Assembly (NCBI GenBank): GCA_902806205.1
Contig: CADCVR010000010.1
Coordinates: forward strand, 1-34,713
DNA length: 34,713 bases
DNA from: an uncultured Solirubrobacteraceae bacterium
GTDB taxonomy: Bacteria; Actinomycetota; Thermoleophilia; Solirubrobacterales; Solirubrobacteraceae
Direction: 5' to 3'
Numbering within the stretch: the first letter of the stretch is position 1; every line of letters begins with the position of its first letter. The notes under the pieces were generated by a model, which did not search any database, was not told the DNA's origin, and saw nothing but the letters and a program-made list of their open reading frames with translations. Of the stretch, positions 10,029 to 17,920 are shown piece after piece. Position numbers and translations under genes: made by a program.

Positions 10029-10567
10029 GCGCGGCGGTCACGGTGTGGTCGCTGGAGCTCACCGACCCGGCGTGCCTGCGCCCCCCGGCGCGTCCGCCGG
10101 GGCGCCCGCTGTACGTCGAGCGCCTCGACGAGCGCGCCGGTGGCCACAGCGAGCGGCTCTACCGCACGGTGGGCGCCGACTGGCAGTGGACGGATCGCCT
10201 GCATTGGCCGCAGGAGCGCTGGGCCGCCTGGCAGGAGCGCGTCGAGACCCACGTCGGGTGGGTGGACGCGCCGGCGCCCTCCGGTCAGGAGGCGGGGTAC
10301 GTCGAGCTCGACCCCTCGCAGCCGGGGTCCGTCGAGATCGCCTACTTCGGCCTCCTGCCGGTGTTCCACGGCTGCGGGCTCGGCGGCCACCTGCTCACCC
10401 ACGGACTGCGTCGCGGCCTCGAGCTCGCTCCGCGCGTCTGGGTCCACACCTGCTCACTCGACGGCCCGCACGCGCTGGCCAACTACCTCGCTCGCGGGCT
10501 CGAGCCCTTCAGGACCGAGACCGTCCTGCGGCAGCCGGCTACCCACGGACCGCGAGATCCACGGTGA
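10025..10567 (+). CDS. GNAT-family N-acetyltransferase
   Basis: A protein of about 180 residues. The TTG at 10025 overlaps the kinase stop and gives MSAAVTVWSLELTD. An in-frame GTG at 10043 is the alternative, and neither has a strong ribosome-binding site. The GNAT core is visible as VEIAYFGLLPVFHGCGLGGHLLTHGLRRGLE (beta4-alpha3, with acetyl-CoA pyrophosphate loop HGCGLGG), then VWVHTCSLDGPHALANYLARGLEPF, the conserved C-terminal strand and helix. The acceptor substrate is unknown. The last 29 nt overlap the end of the convergent CAP-domain gene. Confidence is high for the family and lower for the start. Confidence 0.85.
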   Translation: MSAAVTVWSLELTDPACLRPPARPPGRPLYVERLDERAGGHSERLYRTVGADWQWTDRLHWPQERWAAWQERVETHVGWVDAPAPSGQEAGYVELDPSQPGSVEIAYFGLLPVFHGCGLGGHLLTHGLRRGLELAPRVWVHTCSLDGPHALANYLARGLEPFRTETVLRQPATHGPRDPR

Positions 10568-10958
10568 CCATGGTGCCGCGCTGCGACGAGAGCGCGCCGT
10601 ACATCCGGCCGATGCCCATGACGCGAAACCGGCCGTCGAGCAGCTGCCGGCGATGGGAGGGGGAGCGCATCCACATCCGCACGACGGTCCTGGCGCGGAA
10701 ACCGGAGCCGCGCGGTGCGAACGCGATCACCTCGCCGGCCAGCCGGAACGAGCCGACGCGTGCGATCCGGCGTGCGAACGGCGTGCCGTCGGACGAGGCG
10801 TGCCCCAGGCGATCGTTGCGCAACAGGTCGTACGAGTGGCGGGCCGCGCCGCGCGAGAGGCGGCGGTTCGCGCGAAGGCCGGGGAGGCCGAGGGCGGCCC
10901 GTTCGGCGTTGACGGCGCGCACGATCGCGCGCTCGGGCATGTCCAGGGGAACGGTCAT
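10539..10958 (-). CDS. CAP-domain (SCP/YkwD-like) protein
   Basis: A 139-residue protein consisting of almost nothing but a CAP domain. It has VRAVNAERAALGLPGL (helix 1), ARHSYDLLRNDRLGHASSDG with the conserved His, FRLAGEVIAF with the Glu, WMRSPSHRRQLLDGRF with the second His, and the final RFRVMGIG and TMVTVDLAV strands. The start is taken as the ATG at 10958, with 10940 also possible. Neither start gives a signal peptide, which is unusual for a bacterial CAP protein. Extending upstream only reads antisense towards dnaK. Its 3' end overlaps the convergent acetyltransferase gene by 29 nt. The role of bacterial CAP domains is mostly unknown. Confidence 0.8.
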   Translation of the reverse strand: MTVPLDMPERAIVRAVNAERAALGLPGLRANRRLSRGAARHSYDLLRNDRLGHASSDGTPFARRIARVGSFRLAGEVIAFAPRGSGFRARTVVRMWMRSPSHRRQLLDGRFRVMGIGRMYGALSSQRGTMVTVDLAVRG

Positions 10959-11031
10959 CGCGGGCACCCTAGGGGAAGCGGGCCGCGGGAGGTGAGCCGG
11001 GGGCCTACCCGCCCCCTTCCCGGGATTCTTC

Positions 11032-11064
11032 GCAAGATCTGCCATACTGCGACTAAGATCTCTA
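11032..11064. promoter_or_regulatory. Probable HspR operator (HAIR-like) of the dnaK operon
   Basis: Two AGATCT hexamers (11035-11040 and 11056-11061) are separated by exactly 15 nt, the same spacing as in the perfect palindrome before clpB. Aligned to that palindrome, the right arm ACTAAGATCTCTA matches 10 of 13 positions and the left arm 7 of 13. Canonical HAIR in Streptomyces is CTTGAGT-N7-ACTCAAG. Here the arms differ but the 7-nt central spacer fits. A -10-like TAAGAT (11054-11059) lies inside the right arm and CATACT (11043-11048) is another candidate. No clear -35 was found. The operator assignment is inference from symmetry, position and the linked hspR. Confidence 0.6.
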
Positions 11065-11118
11065 CAGGCGCACCCACGCAGCACCGCGTCAGTCCCCTGA
11101 CTCCAAGGAGCCCACTTC

Positions 11119-13029
11119 ATGGCCAAGACCATCGGCATCGACCTCGGCACGACGAATTCCTGCATGGCCGTCCTCGAGGGCGGCGAACCGACCGTGATCG
11201 AGAACGCGGAGGGCGGGCGCACCACCCCGTCCGTCGTCGCCTTCGCGCAGTCGGGCGAGCGCCTGGTGGGCACCGTCGCCAAGCGCCAGGCGGTGACCAA
11301 CCCGCAGAACACGATCTTCTCCGTCAAGCGCTTCATGGGCCGCAAGGAGCGCGAAGTCAAGGAGGAGGAGTCCATCGTCCCGTACAAGGTCGTCCCGGGG
11401 CCCAACGGCGACGCGCGCATCGAGGCCGACGGCAAGCAGTACTCCCCGCCGGAGATCTCGGCGATGACCCTTGCGAAGCTGAAGGCAGATGCGGAGGCCT
11501 ACCTCGGCCAGAGCGTCGACTCCGCCGTGATCACCGTTCCGGCCTACTTCAACGACGACCAGCGCCAGGCCACCACCGACGCGGGCAAGATCGCCGGCCT
11601 CGAGGTCAAGCGCATCATCAACGAGCCGACCGCGGCCGCGCTGGCCTACGGCCTGGACAAGGAGACCGATCAGACGATCCTCGTCTTCGACCTCGGTGGT
11701 GGCACCTTCGACGTCTCGGTCCTGGAGATCGGCGACGGCGTCTTCGAGGTCAAGGCCACCGCGGGCGACAACCACCTCGGTGGCGACAACTTCGACAAGG
11801 CGGTCGTCGACTGGCTCGCCGCGGAGTTCAAGCGCGACCAGGCCATCGACCTGAAGAACGACCCGATGGCCCTCCAGCGCCTCTACGAGGCCGCCGAGAA
11901 GGCGAAGATCGAGCTCTCCTCCGCGCAGGAGTCCCAGATCAACCTGCCGTTCATCACCGCGGACGCCTCGGGCCCGAAGCACCTCGACGTGCGCCTGACG
12001 CGCTCCAAGCTCAACGAGCTCACGGGCGACCTGCTCGATCGCGTGGTCGTGCCGGTGCGCCAGGCGCTCGACGACGCCAAGGAGAAGGGTGCCGCCAAGA
12101 TCGACCACGTCGTGCTCGTCGGCGGCATGACCCGCATGCCCGCCGTGCAGGAGAAGGTCAAGGAGCTCACGGGGCAGGAGTCCCATCGCGGCGTCAACCC
12201 CGACGAGGTCGTGGCGGTCGGCGCTGCCATCCAGGCCGGCGTGCTGGCCGGCGACGTCAAGGACGTCCTCCTGCTCGACGTCACCCCGCTGACCCTCGGC
12301 ATCGAGACCAAGGGCGGCGTGATGACCAAGCTCATCGAGCGCAACACGACGATCCCCACGCGCAAGAGCGAGGTGTTCTCCACCGCGGAGGACAACCAGC
12401 CCTCCGTGGAGATCCATGTCCTGCAGGGCGAGCGCGAGATGGCGACCTACAACAAGTCGCTCGGCAAGTTCCAGCTCACCGGCATCCCGCCGGCTCCTCG
12501 CGGCATCCCGCAGGTCGAGGTCGGCTTCGACATCGACGCCAACGGGATCCTCTCGGTCTCCGCGAAGGACCTGGGGACGGGCAAGGAGCAGAAGATCGAG
12601 ATCAAGGCGGGGGGTGGCCTGTCCGACCAGGAGATCAAGTCGATGGTCGCCGACGCGGAGTCGCACGCCGAGGAGGACCGTCGCCTGCGTGAGCTCGCCG
12701 AGGCGCGCAACAACGGCGAGAACGCCGCCTACCAGGCCGAGAAGCAGGTCAAGGACCTCGGCGACGCCGTCGACGACCAGTCCAAGTCCGAGATCGAGGA
12801 CCGGATCAAGGAGTTGCGGGAAGCGCTCACCAGCGACGACGCGGCGGAGATCACCGCCAAGACCGACGCGCTGCAGTCCGCGTTCCACAAGGTCTCCGAG
12901 GCGATGTACGAGCAGGCCCAGGCCAAGTCGGAGGCTGCCGCGGCGGCCAACGGCGGCGATCCGGCGGCGGCGGCGAACTCCGAGGAGGAGGACGTCGTCG
13001 ACGCCGAGGTCGTGGACGAGGGCAGGTAG
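11119..13029 (+). CDS. dnaK: Chaperone DnaK (Hsp70)
   Basis: A 636-residue ATP-dependent Hsp70 that binds unfolded polypeptides. It has the N-terminal phosphate-1 motif [17 protein letters not shown], the phosphate-2 motif [16 protein letters not shown], and the third signature [17 protein letters not shown]. The substrate-binding domain follows ([40 protein letters not shown]). The acidic tail ends [15 protein letters not shown], as in actinobacterial DnaK. The ATG is preceded by AAGGAG with 8-nt spacing. It is the first gene of dnaK-grpE-dnaJ-hspR, with 3 nt between dnaK and grpE. A HAIR-like palindrome about 55-87 nt upstream suggests HspR repression. Confidence 0.99.
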   Translation: MAKTIGIDLGTTNSCMAVLEGGEPTVIENAEGGRTTPSVVAFAQSGERLVGTVAKRQAVTNPQNTIFSVKRFMGRKEREVKEEESIVPYKVVPGPNGDARIEADGKQYSPPEISAMTLAKLKADAEAYLGQSVDSAVITVPAYFNDDQRQATTDAGKIAGLEVKRIINEPTAAALAYGLDKETDQTILVFDLGGGTFDVSVLEIGDGVFEVKATAGDNHLGGDNFDKAVVDWLAAEFKRDQAIDLKNDPMALQRLYEAAEKAKIELSSAQESQINLPFITADASGPKHLDVRLTRSKLNELTGDLLDRVVVPVRQALDDAKEKGAAKIDHVVLVGGMTRMPAVQEKVKELTGQESHRGVNPDEVVAVGAAIQAGVLAGDVKDVLLLDVTPLTLGIETKGGVMTKLIERNTTIPTRKSEVFSTAEDNQPSVEIHVLQGEREMATYNKSLGKFQLTGIPPAPRGIPQVEVGFDIDANGILSVSAKDLGTGKEQKIEIKAGGGLSDQEIKSMVADAESHAEEDRRLRELAEARNNGENAAYQAEKQVKDLGDAVDDQSKSEIEDRIKELREALTSDDAAEITAKTDALQSAFHKVSEAMYEQAQAKSEAAAAANGGDPAAAANSEEEDVVDAEVVDEGR

Positions 13030-13032
13030 GTC

Positions 13033-13692
13033 GTGACCGAAGAGTCACAGTCACACCGGGCCGCCGCGGAGTCCTCCGCGGCGGCCGACTCCGCCGATTC
13101 GCCGCTCTCGGCCGAGGAGGCCCAGAGCGCGGCGACCGACGCCCTCGACGAGATCACGATGCCCTCCACGGCGGCGGCAGGCGAGGAGGTCGCGTCCGCC
13201 GAAGAGACGCTCCTTGCAGACCCGGCCACCCCCGACTACCAGGACCTCTATCTCCGCGCCTCGGCCGAGATGGACAACCTGCGCAAGCGGGCGCGCCGCG
13301 ACGTGGGTGCCGCGGAGGCGCGGGGCATCGGCAAGCTCGCCCGGGAGCTCCTCCCGGCCGTCGACAACCTCGAGCGGGCCCTGCAGGCCGCCGAGACGGC
13401 GACCCAGCGGTCGGTCTCGCCGCCGGCGCAGGGCACGGGTGAGGGCTCCGGCGAGCAGGACTTCCTGAAGGGCATCCGCCTCGTACAGGCCGAGTTCGTC
13501 GCTGCGCTGACCCGCGCGGGCATCTCGATCGAGGACCCGAAGGGCGAGCCCTTCGACCCGCACCGCCACGAGGCACTCGCCCAGTCGCCCGTCGAGGGCA
13601 TCGCGCCCGGCATCGTCGTCGAGGTCTACCAGCCCGGTTACCTCCTGGGCGACGCCGTGCTCCGCGCGGCGCGGGTGGTTGTCTCGGGCTGA
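13033..13692 (+). CDS. grpE: Nucleotide exchange factor GrpE
   Basis: A 219-residue protein with a GTG start 3 nt after the dnaK stop. The first 70 residues are Ser/Ala/Glu-rich and probably disordered. The coiled-coil and beta-wing GrpE domain follows (YLRASAEMDNLRKRARRDV, LLPAVDNLERALQA, FLKGIRLVQAEFVAAL, FDPHRHEALAQSPVEGIAPGIVVEVYQPGYLLGDAVLRAARVVVS). GrpE releases ADP from DnaK and so resets the chaperone cycle. The stop overlaps the dnaJ start by one base (TGATG), so the two are likely translationally coupled. Confidence 0.98.
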   Translation: MTEESQSHRAAAESSAAADSADSPLSAEEAQSAATDALDEITMPSTAAAGEEVASAEETLLADPATPDYQDLYLRASAEMDNLRKRARRDVGAAEARGIGKLARELLPAVDNLERALQAAETATQRSVSPPAQGTGEGSGEQDFLKGIRLVQAEFVAALTRAGISIEDPKGEPFDPHRHEALAQSPVEGIAPGIVVEVYQPGYLLGDAVLRAARVVVSG

Positions 13693-14819
13693 TGGCTGCC
13701 GACCTGTACAACGCGCTCGGGGTCGACAAGAAGGCGACCCAGGCCGACATCAAGAAGGCCTACCGCAAGCTCGCGCGCCAGTACCACCCCGATCGCAATC
13801 CGGGCGACGTGGCCGCGGAGACGCGCTTCAAGGAGATCTCGGGCGCCTACGACGTGCTCGGCGATCCCGAGAAGCGCAGGCAGTACGACCGCAACGGCCC
13901 CTTCGGCGGCGGGGGAGGCCCCGGCGGCACCGCTGCCCCCGGCGGCTTCTCGGACATCGGAGACATCTTCTCGAACCTCTTCGGGGACCGCGTGCCCGGT
14001 GGCGCCGCAGGCCGGACGTCGCCGCCACGTCCGCGGCCCGAGCGCGGCAGGGACCTCGAGGGGGAGGTCACCGTGACCTTCGCCCAGGCGATGGAGGGCG
14101 CCCAGATCCCGCTCAGCGTCCCCACCGCGCAGGGCTGCAAGACGTGCCACGGCACGGGGGCGAAGCCGGGCACGTCGCCGAAGATCTGCCCGCGCTGCCA
14201 GGGCCGCGGCATCGAGTCGGAGGGGCAGGGGCTCTTCTCGATCTCCACACCCTGCTCGCGCTGCGGTGGAGCCGGGACGGTCATCGAGGATCCGTGCCCG
14301 ACGTGTCAGGGTTCGGGGGTCACCCGGACGGTGAAGAAGTACCGGGTCAACATCCCGGCCGGCGTGAAGGACGGCTCGAAGGTGCGTCTGGCCGGCAAGG
14401 GGGAACCCGGGCCCCACAACGGTGCGCCCGGCGACTTGTTCGTGATCACCCGCGTGCAGCCCTCGCCGGTCTTCACGCGCAAGGGCGAGCACCTCGAGGT
14501 CGAGGTGCCGATCACGTTCCCGGAGGCGGCGCGCGGCGCGGAGGTCGAGGTCCCGACCCTCAACGGCACCAAGCGCCTGCGGGTCCCTCCGGGAACGCGT
14601 TCGGGAACCGTGCAGCGCCTGCGCGGCGAGGGCCCGCCGCGACTGGGCGCCAAGGGCCGCGGGGACATCCACTACCGCTTCGTCATCGACGTCCCCGCTT
14701 CGCTCTCACGCGAGCAGTCCGACGCGGTCGACAAGCTCTCCCGGGTGATGCCCGGCGACCCACGCTCCGACCTGTTCGCCCAGACCGGCGCCGCGACGGG
14801 CGCCGGGAGCGAGGAGTAG
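13692..14819 (+). CDS. dnaJ: Co-chaperone DnaJ (Hsp40, type I)
   Basis: A 375-residue protein with all type I parts. The J domain (about 1-70) has the HPD motif in YHPDRNPGD. A Gly/Pro-rich linker (FGGGGGPGGTAAPGG) follows. The zinc-binding region has four CxxCxGxG repeats (CKTCHGTG, CPRCQGRG, CSRCGGAG, CPTCQGSG). The C-terminal substrate-binding beta domain follows (NIPAGVKDGSKVRLAGKGEPG). It stimulates the DnaK ATPase and delivers substrates. Its start overlaps the grpE stop and its stop is 3 nt before hspR. In other actinomycetes dnaK-linked DnaJ sits in the same place, so this is the DnaJ of the HspR operon. Confidence 0.98.
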   Translation: MAADLYNALGVDKKATQADIKKAYRKLARQYHPDRNPGDVAAETRFKEISGAYDVLGDPEKRRQYDRNGPFGGGGGPGGTAAPGGFSDIGDIFSNLFGDRVPGGAAGRTSPPRPRPERGRDLEGEVTVTFAQAMEGAQIPLSVPTAQGCKTCHGTGAKPGTSPKICPRCQGRGIESEGQGLFSISTPCSRCGGAGTVIEDPCPTCQGSGVTRTVKKYRVNIPAGVKDGSKVRLAGKGEPGPHNGAPGDLFVITRVQPSPVFTRKGEHLEVEVPITFPEAARGAEVEVPTLNGTKRLRVPPGTRSGTVQRLRGEGPPRLGAKGRGDIHYRFVIDVPASLSREQSDAVDKLSRVMPGDPRSDLFAQTGAATGAGSEE

Positions 14820-14822
14820 TCG

Positions 14823-15308
14823 GTGTCCGCCGCCCGCCGCACCTCGCGATCTCGGACCACCATCACCGTGGAGCACGACCGCGGGGTCTTCATGATCTCC
14901 GTGGCCGCCGAGCTCGCGGAGATGCACCCCCAGACCCTGCGCATGTACGAGGCGCGCGGGCTGATCGAGCCGAAGCGCTCACCCAAGGGCACCCGCCTGT
15001 ACTCCCGGGCCGACGTCGACCGGTTGCGCCGCATCCAGGAGATGACGGGTGAGCTCGGTCTCAACCTCGCGGGCGTCGAGCGCGTCCTCGAGCTCGAGGA
15101 GCAACTCGGTCGCATGGTGGGCAGGGTGAAGGCCCTCGAGCGTCGCGCCGCCCAGTTGCAGGACGAGATCGCCTGCCTCGAGGACCGCCGCGACGAAGTT
15201 CGTGCCGACCTCGTCCGGTACGAGGCCCGGCCGGGCAGCGAGATCGTCCGCGCCTCCGACGTGCGCCCGCAGCGGCGCACCGTCCAGGCCGACCGCCCGT
15301 CCCACTGA
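14823..15308 (+). CDS. hspR: MerR-family heat-shock repressor HspR
   Basis: A 161-residue protein with a GTG start 3 nt after dnaJ. The MerR-type winged helix-turn-helix is the HspR form: RGVFMISVAAELAEMHPQTLRMYEARGLIEPKRSPKGTRLYSRADVDRLRRIQ (about 21-75), with the conserved MHPQTLRMYE recognition-helix region. GLNLAGVERVLELEEQL and a coiled coil (about 85-135) follow for dimerisation. HspR represses dnaK and clpB operons at HAIR sites in Streptomyces and mycobacteria, using DnaK as co-repressor. Being last in its own operon gives autoregulation. Two HAIR-like palindromes, before dnaK and clpB, are plausible targets. Confidence 0.96.
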   Translation: MSAARRTSRSRTTITVEHDRGVFMISVAAELAEMHPQTLRMYEARGLIEPKRSPKGTRLYSRADVDRLRRIQEMTGELGLNLAGVERVLELEEQLGRMVGRVKALERRAAQLQDEIACLEDRRDEVRADLVRYEARPGSEIVRASDVRPQRRTVQADRPSH

Positions 15309-15312
15309 GATC

Positions 15313-15437
15313 CGGACAGACCGTCCGACAGGGCTGGTATAACGCGTTCAGCGGGGCACGCCGTGGTTTACGATCTGCCATGGCGGGGATGGGCACTCTG
15401 GGGCGCCGGGCTACCGGCGCGGGCTTAAAGCAAAGGA
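15313..15437 (+). promoter_or_regulatory. Promoter candidate and two-hairpin leader of the surface-protein gene
   Basis: An extended -10 element, TGG then TATAAC (15335-15343), has a weak -35-like CGGACA at 15313-15318 with 19-nt spacing. The resulting leader of nearly 100 nt contains two stems. CGCCGTGG (15359-15366) pairs with CCATGGCG (15378-15385), with one G-U. GCGCCGG (15403-15409) pairs with CCGGCGC (15414-15420) across a GCTA loop. The ribosome-binding site AAAGGA (15432-15437) follows 11 nt later. I could not match this leader to a riboswitch class I know. Confidence 0.45.
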
Positions 15438-15446
15438 CATGTGGTC

Positions 15447-17090
<1,644 letters not shown>

Positions 17091-17098
17091 TGATTGTT

Positions 17099-17134
17099 CC
17101 TCCTGCAGATCGTCGTGCGAGGATCTGCAGGAGG
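17099..17134 (+). promoter_or_regulatory. Perfect 13-bp hairpin containing the ribosome-binding site of the next gene
   Basis: CCTCCTGCAGATC (17099-17111) and GATCTGCAGGAGG (17122-17134) form a perfect 13-bp stem with a 10-nt loop. The right arm contains an ideal ribosome-binding site, AGGAGG at 17129-17134, 9 nt before the GTG at 17144, and the left arm contains its exact complement CCTCCT. There is no T-run after the stem, so a simple terminator is less convincing, although U-less terminators are known in actinomycetes. Sequestration of the binding site is a direct reading of the sequence; a regulatory role is inferred. Confidence 0.8.
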
Positions 17135-17143
17135 GATCACTAG

Positions 17144-17716
17144 GTGCGCCGCATCGCCGACGGAGCAGGACGGCGCCGCCTCGTCGGCGCCGGCCTGCTG
17201 CTTGCGGGCTTGGCCATCGCCGCGCTGGTGCTCATCCCCGGTGCTGACGGGCCCCCCGGCAGGGCCCCGCGGCCTGTCGCGGCGAGCGTCTCGGTGCCTG
17301 GCCTCGGGCTGGCCTTCGCGCATCCCGCCAGTTGGAAACGGGAGATCGACGGTCGCGCGTTCCGGCTGCGCAGCCCCGAGGGCTCGGTGATCCTGACGAT
17401 CGCCTCGCCGCTGGCCGAGCGCCGCCCGGAGGAGGTGAAGGCCGCGCTGAGGTCGGCGCTGCTGCGGCGGCTGGCACCGGCGAAGGTGCTGCGCGAGGGT
17501 CCGGGACCCCTGGGGGCCCGCCGCGCCACCACCTTCGAGCTGACCGGGCGCTCCGGGGGCGAGCGTGTGCGCGCGCTCGGCGTGGTCGAGAGCACCCCCT
17601 TTCGCACCTACACCATCACGCTCGTCACCTCGGCGTCGCCGTCCGCACGCCGGGTCAAGGAGGCCCAGGACGTGCTCGGCAGCGTCCGCCTCACCAAGCC
17701 GACCAGACGACGATGA
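17144..17716 (+). CDS. Membrane-anchored protein of unknown function
   Basis: A 190-residue protein with a GTG start. A basic N-terminus (MRRIADGAGRRR) and one hydrophobic segment (LVGAGLLLAGLAIAALVLIP, about 13-32) predict a type II anchor or an uncleaved signal. The extracytoplasmic part begins with FAHPASWKREIDGRAFRLRSPEGSVILTI and continues with TTFELTGRSGGERVRALGVVES and YTITLVTSASPSARRVKEAQDVLGSVRL. This pattern of strands resembles the PsbP/DUF1795-type lipoprotein fold, but I cannot confirm a family. It follows the LPFTG protein by 53 nt, and its ribosome-binding site is buried in the intervening hairpin, so its expression may depend on opening of that structure. Confidence 0.75.
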   Translation: MRRIADGAGRRRLVGAGLLLAGLAIAALVLIPGADGPPGRAPRPVAASVSVPGLGLAFAHPASWKREIDGRAFRLRSPEGSVILTIASPLAERRPEEVKAALRSALLRRLAPAKVLREGPGPLGARRATTFELTGRSGGERVRALGVVESTPFRTYTITLVTSASPSARRVKEAQDVLGSVRLTKPTRRR

Positions 17717-17903
17717 CGACCTCCCGGCGCTGTGTCGCCGGTGCGCCGGGCGGTCTCGCGTGGAAGTGCCTGGACGTGGGCGGCGCTTGAGCGAGAGGAG
17801 CCCCGTCTGCGTTGCCGCAGCGCCCCCGACCCCGGCCGAGCGAATCGTGGCGCGTCCGCGGACCGTGCGCCTCCGCTGAGCAGTCGCGGCTGTTGCGGAC
17901 GCC

Positions 17904-17920
17904 TATAGATTCAACGCCGG
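17904..17920 (+). promoter_or_regulatory. -10 element placed for a leaderless transcript
   Basis: TATAGATT (17904-17911) lies 8 nt before the GTG at 17920. This -10-to-start distance is typical of leaderless mRNAs in actinomycetes, where transcription begins at the start codon. No ribosome-binding site is seen before the GTG, which supports the reading. The -35 region is not recognisable. Confidence 0.5.

Noticed and set aside
11089-12888. 599-residue minus-strand open frame opposite dnaK
   Set aside because: A well-known artefact of high-GC dnaK genes. No independent motifs, and dnaK is certain.
15359-15437. A c-di-GMP or c-di-AMP riboswitch in the surface-protein leader
   Set aside because: The stems do not carry the conserved core sequences of either class as I know them.
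17717-17919. Possible small gene or tRNA
   Set aside because: No cloverleaf could be traced, and the short open frames end quickly without a ribosome-binding site.
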